The notes under the pieces are model-generated. The model was not told the origin of the DNA and did no database searches. It saw nothing but the letters and a program-made list of their open reading frames with translations. This document shows positions 26,085 through 39,200 of a DNA stretch of 64,000 nucleotides, one piece after another (within the stretch, counting starts at the first letter, position 1; every line of letters starts with the position of its first letter). Origin of the DNA: Serilophus lunatus (Eukaryota > Chordata > Aves > Passeriformes > Eurylaimidae); NCBI GenBank assembly GCA_013399895.1, contig VXBA01001424.1, positions 964 through 64,963 of the forward strand, read 5' to 3'. A program made the position numbers and the translations under genes.

Positions 26085-28896
26085 GCAAAGTTGAGGACAC
26101 AAATTTGGAGGTTTCTTCAATCAGCTTTCAACTTGCTGATTAGCTAGTAGGTGCTGTAAGTCACTAAAATACTTGATGCATTATGGAATAACAGAGAGAA
26201 CACACAGAAAAGCACCACATGCTACTTTCCACCACAAAAAAAAGCCACTAAAATAAGTATTGGGGGGGTCTTTCCCCTCTTTGTCATGTGGAACAATAAA
26301 ATGCTTTACATCAAAATACAGTGCACAAGAGATGTAACAGCAAAGCTTATCTAGTATTCAAATTTGCCTGCAGATGTGGGAGATAGTTTTAGAAGTTTTA
26401 TCACATTTTTACTAAGTCTATAGATCTGTTCTAATGTATCTCCAGATGCCAGATTAGTAAATTGCTCTGAAATAGAGGAAAATAGATAGGCACTAATTTT
26501 GAAGTATTGTAAAATACAGGGAAATGTTTGTTTTCTTAAGCACAAACAGAAGTATAAGCATTTTTGTCTATAAGCCTTGTATACATTGAGCAACTCCTAC
26601 TGTTGGAAGATTTTGGCTAATGCTGTACATTTTTATGACCCATATTGCAGTATTTGGTCAAACAGGAAATATGATGCTCAAAATATGAATTTCCACCACA
26701 TCATGAATAAACAGCAAAAGACAAAAACAGAAAAGCTCTAAGGACTCATTTTCAAAACCTTATAGATCCTTTTCATTAAAGAAGAAAAGTAAAATGGAGC
26801 TTGTGCTCATACCTGAATTTACATGGTATTTGATACATAAACCAAAGTCTGGGAGCCAATTCCATTCTCCCTGTCCTTTAAAAATGAACCAAATGAACTG
26901 TTCAAGGCCAACAAGAGGCACTGTGTACATACTGATAACAGAAGAAAAATTTGGAAACATAAGCAATAATCTAGGCTTTAGAGAGCATGTAACAATTCTG
27001 AAAGTAAAATTGTTTGCTTTATTTTCCTCTTCCTGCCTCGTAAGTGTGACTCATGAGATGCTGATTTCTCCTGGGAAACCAAAGACGCAGCACATCTGTA
27101 CAATACAGCAACCCATGGCATTTAAAAGGCATCAGGCCAGGGTTAGTGCTTTGAGAGCATGAAAGCACAAGACTCCTTCTCCTCATCTCATCATCCTCTG
27201 GGTTCTGTGTATGACTGCCTTTTGTTTCCAAACACAGTTTTCTATTATTTCATCAATGCCTACCACAAACAGTACAAACCCTGACTTCCTTAGCTTTGAA
27301 AAGAAGGTTTACAAATGGGTGGAGAATGTGAGGAGAGAAGTCTGTAGCTCCTAAGCTGCTCTGATGTATAAGGTGGAGGATTAAAGTAAGATCACTGGGA
27401 AATATATACTGGGAAAATATCACTATTTTTGCCTGTTTCATGTACTTTCCTTAGTGTTTGGTGTAGTCCAGTTTAGAGAGAGGACATAGGATTAGACGGA
27501 TCTTGTACACTCTTGGTAGAGCCAATGTTATCCTTTAGAAGGAGGAGCTGGAAGAATCAATCATTTCCATTATTCAACCCTTCAAGAACACCAATTCCAC
27601 TTCTAAAAACAAAATTACATAGTTCATGCACTCCTGCCTTTATGACTACTCTTCTTGCGTGCCTTTAGTGTAGAAGATATTTGATACGAAGTGGAGCCAG
27701 GGTTGAAAAGTGGAAAGTTGAGGAAGTCCCAGGAGTTAGCCTCTGGACTGGACTACAACTACAGCACAGCAGGAAGCCAACATGATAAGTTTTCCTTTTT
27801 TCCCTTTTCTTAAGTCATATTTTTAAATTCGTGTTTGGTTCTGAGCAAATAAATACAACTTTAAAAGTATATGTGAAGAAAGCTAATCAGGAACGTGGAA
27901 CTGTTTGCTGTGTCCAATATTGCTCCACCAAGTTTTAGGAAGAAAAGGAGACAATGTGAATAACTTCGAAAAACTGCACACATGAACAAATTTCACAACA
28001 TTTCCCTGGTGGAGAAAAAGATACATTCTAGTGCCTGGGGTCCTCCATTATGCATGACAAAAACTAAAAATGAGGTAAAAACATCCTACTCCATGATAAA
28101 GCAGGGGAAGTCCCAAGAGAATAAAGGCTCACCCAGAAAAAAAGATGTGAGGAAGAGAACGATAGGATGCCCTTTTAATTTCCTGAACAAAATAAAATTG
28201 TCTGTAACAAAATGTAACTCAGCAGTTAAACACTGATATTTGGTCTATATGCAAGAAAGAACAAGTTCTAAATTAGTACCTGAAAAAAAGCCCCAGACAG
28301 ATAAAATTTTCAAGAATAAAACTCTCTTTATGTTTTTATTAATAATGCAACAAAAATAACCATTCAGTAATAGAACTTCTATTTTATTGGGAACACAATC
28401 TGAAGCCAAACAACATCTTACTGTGAAACTTATTGACACTTTCTTTTTTCTAAAATGGCAGAAGTAGGTCTTTCATAATTTCATGTAGTTCTATTGATAA
28501 GTTTCTGAGCACTTCTGTTTTGTCATCTATTAACAAGGACTTATTTAGCTTTTTTTTATTCCCCCAGATACTGTTTTACTCTTAGTCCTAACACACTTTT
28601 ACAACTGAATCCACGTATGTAAAAAAATCATATACCAATTTCCTAACATGTCTATAAAGAATTACTGTATACCACAGATACTGAACTCAGACTTACGTCT
28701 TAGCCCATCTATACCCACAAAAGGCCTTTGTAACCTGTAGTGATTTTTTTCTGTTCAGTCAGCAGCAAGAAGCCTGCAACTCCAGTAGGTGAATATGCAC
28801 ATACATGGTATTAGAGTACAGGAATTGACATACACCTCTTGTGTATGAGCAAGCATGGCACTCTTCCCTGAGATAAAGGCCCCAAAAGCAAGGATA

Positions 28897-28906
28897 CCTT
28901 ACTAAC
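28897..28906 (-). other. FOXP2: Splice donor of the FOXP2 exon
   Basis: On the minus strand the exon ends CTGCAG and the intron begins gttagtaagg. It matches the U1 consensus CAG/GTRAGT at every position except +3, which is T instead of a purine. The remaining match (CAG at the exon end, A at +4, G at +5, T at +6) should compensate. Confidence 0.92.
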
Positions 28907-28996
28907 CTGCAGCGGTCTTTGTTTCTCACTGCCTTTAGGAGATTTCAGTCCACTTGTCTGTTGCTGTAAAAGCAGCTGTCTTGCTGCCTGGAGTGC
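28907..28996 (-). CDS. FOXP2: FOXP2 internal coding exon (residues 57-86, human numbering)
   Basis: FOXP2 is a nuclear forkhead transcription factor, mostly a repressor, that acts as homo- or heterodimers with FOXP1 and FOXP4 in brain, lung and other tissues. This exon is exactly 30 codons. It begins ALQAARQLLLQQQ, continues TSGLKSPKGSEK and ends RPLQ, which is the N-terminal glutamine-rich part just after the first short Q run. It lies well upstream of the long polyQ, zinc finger, leucine zipper and forkhead, none of which are in the window. The FOXP1 counterpart has V in place of A in 'QAARQ' and a different sequence after LKSPK, so FOXP2 fits best. The borders are ttttag before GCA and CTGCAG before gttagt. 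Both ends are phase 0, so skipping the exon would keep the frame. Against human FOXP2, codon 78 is Gly (GGC; human Ser) and codon 80 is Glu (GAG; human Asp, mouse Glu). In common human numbering this is exon 3, the second coding exon. Homology is recalled, not computed. Confidence 0.97.
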
Positions 28997-29020
28997 CTAA
29001 AAGTAAAAAAAGAGTAAATA
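28997..29020 (-). other. FOXP2: Splice acceptor and polypyrimidine tract of the FOXP2 exon
   Basis: Read on the minus strand, the sequence just before the exon is actctttttttacttttag. This gives a pyrimidine run of ten bases, then ac, four T and the terminal AG. A TTTAC that fits the loose yUnAy branch-point pattern puts its A at plus-strand position 29015, about 19 bases before the exon. The tract is strong and uninterrupted, as expected for a constitutively included exon. The branch point is inferred from pattern only. Confidence 0.9.
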
Positions 29021-32000
29021 AATTCGACCAGTTCCTAGAAAGAAATGAGTTACTCATTGCTAATGTTAGGTAAAAGTCCAATTGAACAAACATAATCCCC
29101 TCCTATTTGATTTGTATTTGCTAGATTTCAGACTTCAGGGGTTTTTTTTACTTAAAATGTGAAAAAAAAATATTTTGAAAGTACATATATAGGACTTCAC
29201 TAGAATTTATGGATGTACATGAAATCCTGCAGGAAATAAAGTTAATTTGTTTGAAGTGCTTGAAGAGGAAAAATCATAAACTGCATCAATAGCCTCATTT
29301 CCACAAGGAACTTGTCTTTGAGTGTTCAACTAAAATGCCCACTCCCTTGCAAATTATCATTCAATTTGCATTTTCATATTACAATTTGAAGTAAAAGCAA
29401 GTAGACTTCAAGTGTTACCAGAAGCTGTAATTAAATTTGACAAATCAACATCAGATTATCTTGAAAGTGAATTAATAAGGATATTCATTGAAGATTAAAA
29501 ACACTTTTTGTACTTACAATTCAAGGAGAAACCTCTCCTTTGACAAAAAAAAAGAGTGCAGTTTTAATGCCAAATAAAAATGAGTGGTTTTAATTTGCAT
29601 TCTTAGAAAAATCAGAGAACAAAGAAATTACTACTCAACCAACCAGATCAGGCTCAGGGATGACAGTATCCCAATCAAAATAGAAGATGTTTTCATTTGT
29701 TTTACATTTTCATTCCAACTCAGCAAAACACATTTAAACACATGAAATGTAAACAAACACTTCACTTACCCAAAGAATGCTGATCTATATTATTTTTCTT
29801 CTACAAAATTACTTTTAAAATGTCAATTGTTATAAAGTAGTATTTATTTAGAAATGAAAAAAAAAATCAAAACATTTCCACTGAAACTACCTGAAGAACT
29901 CATTTTTTCCCCCCCTTAAAAAGCCAGCTCAGTAAATAGCAGTTACAGCTTTACAATAACATCACACCATTATCTATGTTATTAAAACCTACTGTAGACG
30001 GAATATACTACCACAAATGCCATTTGATCAATGTTCCCTAAAAGAATAAAGATTCTCAACTGATAAAGAAAGGTACAATTTTGATTAGACCCAAATGAGC
30101 TGGTTTTTAAGATAGTTTCTAGTATCCATGACAACAGTTGCTTTGACAAGATGTGCATATGGCATTACACTGCCAGCTGGTGTGAACAATGTTTGAACTG
30201 CTGCATTGAGATGCTGAGCAAACAGAAAAAGTTGCCACGTCTTAACCCTCAGGGAAGGCAGTCATCCCCTGATCAATTATGAAAAGACAGAGAGAGGGCT
30301 GCTACAGTCTGGCTCCAAGCAAGTTTTCTGAGAAGGCAGGCAGACATAGAAAACCAAAGTAAACAAAGTGAATGCACTAGCACCATCTCCTAACAACATT
30401 GATTCATCTCCCTATAGAAGGCTCTGGTACAAAGTTTGCAGAGCAGACTTTTAACATTTGGAGACATTCCCACAACAATCTCTGTATTGTTTCATCAAAT
30501 TCTCAAGTAATTACAGGTCAGCTGTACAAAGACTATACATTCCTCTGAACCTAAGAAACGAGACTCACAGAACTATCTTCTCTCCACTAAAAATAAACAA
30601 AAAGTTAACATATTTCGAAGTGCACTTGAAATACTTTGTTACCCAAATATTTTGTTGCCTTCTTTCTTTTGTGAATAGCATGATCTCTTCTGCACTCACA
30701 GTTCTTGAGCAGATTCTAAAGGTCAATCCTCCTTTGCCTGAGATCAGACATAAATATATTGTTGATTTCAGGGGCACCAGGAATTGGTCCCAGCATCTTG
30801 CAGTGGTTTAAGCACAAAACATGGATTAAAGGCAGGAACAAATTTATAACCTTTCTGATTCTTTAATGCTCTCTGAAAAGAATACTTGAATGGAAGTGAG
30901 AGGACAACTGTATTCCTGAATTCATGCAAGACTGTAGAAGAAAACCAACTTCACTGCTTAGGGTGACAGAGTAAGAAGAAAAGAAATCTGGAGTTACATA
31001 AAATGGAAAAAAATCCCCATGAAGATAATATTTTTTTACTTGTGGCCGTCACAAAAAATTCATTACATGGCCTTTACCTGGAAAAAAAATTGTAATGACA
31101 CAATGTCGGCATATACTTGCAAATAAGTGGAATACTCGGCAAGTTGTTTCAGTGTCCTAATCTTCCTTAGTAGCAAAGTTCCGTCATGTCAATAAAACAA
31201 GCAAGCAAGCATATGGTAAAGCTGTACATTTTCAGTACTTGAAAATGTGAGATTTACAGTCTGCTGCAGCTTAGACTTAAGCTGGATACTACGATTTCAA
31301 ATGGCGGGTAGCATACTCCTGTGGAATCAGCCTAAGAAAGCATGACTTCTACAGCTAACTACAAAAAGAGTCACACTTCATGAAAAAGCAAGGCAGCACA
31401 ACAGGATACGCTTGCATAAAAGGCTTTGCTACTTAAACTATTTTGATTCATATGTGCTGGTTGCGATATCTCTAAAGGAGTAAAGGCTTATCTTTTAATA
31501 CAGAATGTCTTATAAATGATGACTACCTGAATACTTCAGTGATCTTATTGTGGCAGTTTAGATTATTGTAAACACAGGAGATAGAAAAAGAACAGAAAAC
31601 AATTTCAAGAGATCAGAGATGATTTAAAACTCATAAGGAGAAATCACTGTCAGCCTTTGTTCTTAGAGAAGTCGTCATATGGTACGTTCTCCGATTGTGC
31701 TTCTTAGCTTTACATTTTCTACTCAGTAAACAACCTCCTAGAAACACACTGTCAATTTCAAAGCATTATTAGTGACATTACTCATAAGTGAAGATTATGA
31801 CACTATAAAATATTAGTTCTACCAATTCATTTGCTGCTATTAAATCTTTGCAAACAAACAGACAACTTGAAAGTATCTTTCAAAATTCATAAACATCTAA
31901 ACTTCAAGTAAACACCCATCCTATGTGTCACTTATAAATTTCTATGAACTAATTTGATAATAACTCGTGGTCAAAAAACAATGTAATGAAGACAAACCAA

Positions 32001-33170
32001 CAGATGCTGACAAATCTGGCAGATGAAAATTATGTTGAGCCCTACCTAAAGTCGAGAATAGTAAGAACAGATTCTAAGGTAGTCAAAATCATATCTAGTT
32101 TCCAATAACATTTGCTTCAAATTTAAAAGGCACTTTTCCTTAATTAAGTTATATAAATTAGTAAAGCTACACCAAAAAAGTCAATGTAGACAAAAGCAAT
32201 GAAAAGAACTGAGGATTAGAAATTATTTTACTAACACAAATGAAAATCATTATAATGCTCTAAGTAATGGCTATATAAGCAGGAAATTTGGGCATATGGT
32301 TTCCAGAACTTACTGTGTCATCTAGTAAAATATTTATTGGGAACACTACTTCTTAATATTTACTGTGCAGCTTTGGCATAGCTAAAACATAAGCAGAACA
32401 AAAATAAAATTAATTGCATATAACTTGCCCTATAAAAGTTGATAAATTGTGGTAGATTTTGCAGTTTGTTGGCAATAATTCTATGACATATAGCTTGCTT
32501 TAATTTTGTATTCCAAACTCTTGTATTTAATGTAACTATGACTTAAATTTTTTTTTAAAGTTTTATCATTTTAAGAAAGTGAACATTGTCACTAGAAGAT
32601 GGCAAACATCACTTTGGTTTTTAAAAAGCAAATATATGTGTATTTTTAGGAAACAGATGTCACTCATATCTTTCCTTTAAAACCAGGAATGTTTAACCTA
32701 TCAGCCTGTTGCATTTGAGACGTTAAAATGAAAAATGACATCTACGCCCATTAATATCGTCAACGTATAAACAGCACAGCGTGACACATTCTTGAGAGCT
32801 GAAGGCTACAAAATCTCTCTGAAACATAAATAACAAAGCACTCAGAAGGATATTTGATGTTGATATTCATCTCTGAGAAAAACACTGCTGCCTGGGCTTC
32901 TTATGAAAATAGATGCAGTCCAAATGGATCTCCTGTAATTGGTTTCAGATAGCGAGGTCAAAAGAAATATGATACAAGAAACTATTATGTGGAACAGGCG
33001 AAACAAGAATGTTTATACAGGCACTCCCTATTTATACTGACAAGAGGTGTATACTTTGCAGATAACCAGAACCAAAAAACTTGCCAGAAGACAACCAGAT
33101 TCTTTTCTTTTTTTAACTGCAAATCCCTACTTTATTTTTAAAAATGACTGCATACTCTAACATTCCTGCT

Positions 33171-33208
33171 GAACGTAAAATAAGTTTCTGAACATAAAAT
33201 AAGTTTCC
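33171..33208. repeat. Tandem duplication of a 19-base unit, two mismatches
   Basis: gaacgtaaaataagtttct is followed directly by gaacataaaataagtttcc. It is a short slippage duplication that has since diverged at two positions, one of them a CpG to CpA change. Confidence 0.9.
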
Positions 33209-36200
33209 AAATGGCTGAATATGTCAAAGGAGACTCATCTCACTGGTAGCACTATGCAACCGAAATGCGTCAAGATGCTAAGCTGGATTTAAGGCCAAGG
33301 ACTGTTCTGCACTGGTTGAATGACAAGTTAACCAAATGATTGCATAGCTACATTTGTTATAAAAACCACTTCAGGAGAACCTCTGCCCCTTTATAACCTT
33401 CTGGGGGCCCATTCTCTGGCTGGCTCCCAACAAGAAGCCCAGAATTACCCATAGTTGTGTGAAATCCTCAAAAGATGGTAACAGAAAGACAAGGCTGTTC
33501 AATGCTTCCTAACAGCACTTAAATGACATTGCTAAACCTTTGTCTCTCACAGATTGTATTTGACCCCAAAGTTCTCAAGTTAATATCATAGTCAGTCAGC
33601 ATGGCAGCTTATAATCTTTCCAACTGGAGTAGCAAAGCATTTACCACTATTCAAAGAACCTCTAATTTAAGATGATCCAACTCTTTTCCAAAAGCAGTCT
33701 CTCCAGACAACTCAACAGGGAAGGCAAACTCCCATTTTCCTCTGTGCATAACACTTTTTTTGTTTAAGCCTAACAAAGAAAATTGCAGACAAATATGCCA
33801 CATTAGAAAGCCCATGAAGTCAAGGAAATGCTGTATGCAACTGAAATCCAAGCCACATACCCTGCCTGATTTCCCCTAGGAGCGGTAGACTGAAAAATTA
33901 ATACAGTGTTTTCCAACAGAAGTAGAAACAAAGGACCAGATAGCTAAGGTGGTTGGCACCTCTCTCAAGGAATATATTTTCTAAGAAAACTAGATGGCCA
34001 GGAAGAAGGATTACGATTAATTAACCCAATATCAGAGTATGTCAATACCCAAACAAAAAAGATTTGTCTGTCTTCTGCATCTACATTAGCAGCTGCAGAA
34101 AGCCATGATGTGCTATGTGCGCAATCTCAGCAGCTCAGCTGCAGGGTACCCCTCAGCCTTGCCTACTAGTAGAACATAAATCTGGAAGTGACTAGAATGT
34201 GTGAAACTATATTATGCTCAAGAAGAGGGGGCAGCATTCTTGGATACTGCATTATCATCCCCAGTACTCCTACCATCAGGCTGCTAGATAGGATGACAAA
34301 AAGTGGTAGTGGCCACTCAGTGCGGCGCCAAGTCCAACTCTTCAGGGCAGGATTAGGGGAACATTAAGTATCTTTGAAAACATTTACTATATTGACACTT
34401 TAGGAATTTGTGCAAATGATTGCCTGGCTCCTGGGTCCCCAGGCCGCTCAGCTTCTCCAAGGTTGGGAAAATTCTGCATTTGTGCAGGACAGCAACTGTT
34501 TGTGCCTGGGGTATTTCAAGACAAAAAGGCGGAATATTCTTTAGGTAGACAGGGGGAAAAGCTGTATAAGATCACAGCTTAGCTTATGCACTTACATCCC
34601 TCAAGTGCTTCATCTGAGAGCCATGTTTCTGGATCTGGCTCTCATTTTCTTGGACTAAAAGCACTCTGTTGGTTTTTGGTTGGTTGCCTGCTTTGGGGCA
34701 GGGATGATGATGTGTATGTGTTTTGCTTTCTTAGGCTGATACTGCCAGTTTCAACATACTGAGGCTCTGATTTTGATCCAGATCTGTGGTCTTCCCTGCA
34801 ACACAAACAACACTAGAAGTGATCCTCAATCTACCTGAGGTTCTACTCTGCCCTGATGTTATCCAGGATTAATTTGCAACTGAAGAGAAAAAGTAACAGT
34901 AATAAACTGATGAATGCAACATGAAGTCTCATAATGGTGTTTAATAAAAGGAAATTAATCACATAATTGTCATAAACCTATTTTCAAACAGCAATCTATC
35001 AGAGAGAAATTATGCATCTGTAGTTATTGACCTTTCATTTTACCATGACTGATTCGTAATTAGACTAGTTTTGTGAAAAATAATAGTTAATTACCAGATT
35101 TTTTTCACTCTAATTGTTTTGGCAATTTTTTTTTCTTCAGTGTCCTACTTTTCCCCATGTGAAGGATGCTAAATAAATACAGGGCACTAATAACTTAGCA
35201 GTTCCCATGTATCGTTCTATAAAGCAAATTTATATTCTCTCTACATAACCCAATTTAATAGATTCTAAACACTGTTTCAAAAACAACTCTTTCATTTTCC
35301 CTGCCCACCATTTCACTGACCAAGAAGTAGAAAGAAAACACCCATAACAGCGATTTGCTTCAATTCCTGGCAGAATTAGCAGAACTCTTCCCTGTAGACA
35401 TCAACCTGCATTGGTCATTAGGGCTACATGTCAGACCATGCATAACATGGTCCATGACAGCAAACCCAAATGCTTTTTCCAAAGCTCAGACAAGCTGGCA
35501 AATGCAAACATCAAAGTTTCGGAGAGATGTGGGCCCATAACACCAAAATTAGGCTCCAACCTGACAATCTCCTCTATTTCATTCCACGTGCCTGAACTTA
35601 ACTTTCCAATCTACTTACTTCATTCCTACTACTTATATTATGTAGTGGCTAATTGAATTTATTAAATGAAACAAAACCAGTGTGCACATAAAATACGAGC
35701 AGGAGAAGTTCTCAAACATCCTGACACTGCTATACTCTTCTATGTGCTGTGACTTCTAAAAAGCTGGGGCATGTAATAAATAGCTAAACAGAACAGCTAA
35801 TCTCTTTTAGTTTCACAGGAACAGAATGTAGAAAAAGCGGCATGTACCAGTTTTCCACATGTAAACTGATATGTTCTATTTCTAAGAAAATTTGCTAACA
35901 GGTATGTTTCCTCTATTTGAGTGGGGAAAGAACAACTATCAATACAGCTATCTCATGTGTGATCAAGAAATAAAAAAACCCTTAAAATGATTATGTGTTT
36001 ATATAATATTATGCACATATGGTAGAAAATGTGCATATTTTTTTATTTGAAAGGAGTAAGTTAAAAAAATACCTTCTTTCAAGTATGTCCATTGTAGACA
36101 TTCCCTTATTGGCCATGAAGCCTACTTTCAATTAAAGCAGTGTGAAACTAAGTAGTGTTGGCTTAGGTAGATTAACAGATGACTTGGTAATTTATAAATA

Positions 36201-39200
36201 GGAAAGGAATTGATCTAAAAGAAAGCAAGAGCAGTTCCCATTTCTACTAAGATCAAAAGGGAGGGCGAATTTGGGAGGGGAAAGAAACACATTGGGAAGA
36301 GAAGCATTGTACTTGTTGGAAGACTGTTAGAAGGCAACCTTTTTAACTGATAGAAATCTGAATGGAAATTTTAAAATTAAAGATAATGAATTCACCATGG
36401 AGATTATTAATTGAATAATTAATAAAAATCATCATCAAGATATAAACTAAGCCAAAAAGTGAGGAAGATACAAACCAGAAGGAAGTATGCACTCAAACAT
36501 TTTGTTCTGGTCAACAAGTTTCCCAGAATAGAATCTCAACTTTGAGAGGATAGATGTGAGGACTGATTAGTTTTTTTTAAGTAATACAGAGAGGTAAAAT
36601 AACGTCAGAAGAACAAATGTCAAAACCATATTTATGCTAAACAACTTATTTTCAATTAAATACCATTCTGCACTCACTGGTAAAGGAGTGCTGACACAAA
36701 GTATCAGAAGCACAGAATACTCATTCAGAAACCCTCTCTGCATCTAGAATCCAAAGCTATCCATCAAGAGTATGGATCTATACGGTACCAAAATAATTAC
36801 AAACAAAATTACAGTAGTTATACTAATCAAACTCTCTCAGCCAATCCATATGTGAGAAATTACCTATCTATTGATGAGTCACTGATTGAAAGGTCTCCAA
36901 ATATTTGAATGACAACAAACTAATTTACAAACTCATATCCAGAGAAACAAGTGAGACTGCAACTCTGAAAGGAGTATTATCAAAATGGTCATATCAGGCT
37001 TTTGCTGTATGGGAGGAAGGTTCGAAAGCCATCGGTGAAATATCCAACTGACAATTATTGGAGTAGAAAAAGGTCATGGCTGGATTTCACATTTTAGATG
37101 ATGAATTTAAAGTTTCTTTTTAAATACTCGTAGTAAATCTAATTATTGACTTTTAGTTCTTACAAGAACATAACTTAAAGAAATCTCAAGTTTAATATGT
37201 ATACCTGTGATGAAAACTATATATTAAAGACATAAATCTATACTGTCATATTAGCATGATAAATGCGACTGGAATATAAACACATCACTCAACCATAAAA
37301 ACAACAAAAACACAGAACAAATTAATTGTATTCCATGGGTAGGACAAGCCTTAAACTCATTCCAGGGAGATTTAATTAAATTTAAACAAGTCCTTTCCAA
37401 TGGTAGGGATAGTGGAGGAGTACAACAAATTGTGTACAGACCACAAAATTGTTGTCACTGAACCTATTTAAGAAGCACCTTATGGAACAGTTAAGAGCAG
37501 TGATTCTGCTATGGGAAATAGAAGATCTTTAGAAGCTTCTTCTAGTCCTATTTTATTTGATTGTGTGGTTCCTGTGAAAGCATGCCAAGTTCGGATTACT
37601 GTGATGTCTAACACCTTGCTACATTTCAAATAACACCATGTTCTTATAAACTGAATATCATGAAGCTTCAGCATGGTTTGTTTCCATGGTGAGCTAACAG
37701 CAGAGGATCAGCAATTGCTGCACATACAGAGTTGCTCTTTGGAATTTTCCAACCTTACATGACCACTTCTGTGTTTATGAGGCTATCCTTGAAATTGTGT
37801 ACTGAACAGAGAAATAGTGTATACAGAATAGGATATGGCTTAGAAAAGAAAAAAAATAAATTGCTCTTTGTCCTAAGAGCCATCTGGGCAGGATTCTTGT
37901 CTTCTCACCACCAAATATGGGCAGTAGCAGAAAAAAAGATTTTCTTATTACAATACTTACTAGAAGCAATAGAGACCTAGATGAAACGGAGACCTAAGAA
38001 GAGGAGAGATAAACAAGGCAAGAAAGAGGGTCTAAACCATAGTTTGATCAACTTAAGTAAGATATCTCTATAAATAAAAAAAGTAAAATCAAATTGATCA
38101 TTATAATTTACTGTGAGTTTAAATCAAATGCTACAATAACAAAAATTACAAAGTATCTTTTACAACTCGATTTCAGTCATGTTTTTAATGAAAAAATTTG
38201 ATCAGAAGTCACGACAATGCCAGCCACGCTAAAAATCAGTCTTCACTGCTAAAGTTAAATCAGCTGAACTGAAATATGAGTACATTTTTATTTTTAATTA
38301 TGGATATATTTGTGATACTTTCTAAAACTTTAGTCAGCACAAAGAACTCCAGGGACACACTCAATGCAAGAAAGATTAGGTGAAGAAACAATAAACGTGC
38401 ATGTAAATGGACAATGCAACAATAACCATTTTATTTGCAATCTTTCAAGGTTGTCGATAAATCATTACTTTGGAGACAAAATTGGAGTTTGGTCTGAAGT
38501 TAAAAAAAACAACAGAACAAACCAGTAAAAACACTGATATGAGATCAAAAAGGAAATTATGCCCATAAACAGTCCATTTGTAGACACAAAACTTATCAAT
38601 GGTGGCATTCAGCAACTGATAATAAAAAAAAAGTCTGATATAAACTCCTGAAATAATTCTGAAGCACTAAAATCTGCTAATAACTGTAGACTGTGAGTCT
38701 CCAGAGGAACCTCTGTACCATGATAACAAATTAGTTTGCATGTATATATGTGCAAAGTAACACAGGCAATCACGCGCATAAAACTAAATATCCTTTTTTT
38801 CTTGAAGGAAATGTTCATATTCTGAGAAAACTCGACAAATTAGCACTGGTTAGCTCTGCATCTCTCTGAAGCAGACTTGCAGTCTTTCCTGGCCTGCTTG
38901 AATTACTACAGTTTCAGCTTTCCTCTAAGGCTACTTATCTAGCTTTTAACTCTTTTTATGAATTTCATTATGATCTAGCAGGCACAATCCAACATGCAGA
39001 CCTTTGTCTCTGAAGAATCCCAGTCTTCAGGTTCTTGCGGTACTTGGCAAACGAATTGTATGTTTTGAAGGGTCTTAACAGTCCACGTAGACAGTGCAAC
39101 TGAGAAAGCATTCTTCACTTTGGGGACTTTTGAGAATGAAGATTAGAAAAAGAGTGAAATGACAAAGAGCTTTAATTTTAAGCTAAAATGGAAGTGAAGA

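Larger units (their letters stand above)
18211..28896. other. Intronic DNA without recognised genes
   Basis: AT-rich. It contains the AACC/AAAC tract at 18772-18850, a small nested repeat near 19868-19895 (ggttcc and ggaacc around actagta), a 14-base palindrome of TA repeats at 20251-20264 and a T13 run at 26072-26084. A moderately GC-richer stretch lies at about 22190-22510. ORFs here are short or overlap each other on both strands. No gene supported up to the exon donor. Confidence 0.65.
1..28906 (-). other. FOXP2: FOXP2 intron downstream of the exon (partial)
   Basis: Sequence on the low-coordinate side of the donor is interpreted as the intron leading to the next exon, which should begin VPVSVAMMTPQVITPQQ and be rich in CAG codons. 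No such CTG/CAG-rich block occurs on either strand from 1 to 28906. The 25-residue alternative exon known between residues 86 and 87 in mammals was also not seen by its Gly-His-Asp-rich pattern. The intron therefore likely continues past base 1. It contains the retrotransposon 3' end at 1-526, an exon-like patch at 5437-5511, a GGGAA microsatellite and an AACC/AAAC tract. Confidence 0.85.

Noticed and set aside
26794..27162. 122-codon plus-strand ORF with overlapping minus-strand ORFs
   Set aside because: No recognisable domain, and both strands are open to similar extents, as expected for chance.
1..28906. Next FOXP2 exon (VPVSVAMMTPQ) and the mammalian 25-residue insert exon
   Set aside because: No CAG/CTG-rich block and no match to the reverse-translated pattern were found. 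Both are presumed to lie beyond base 1.
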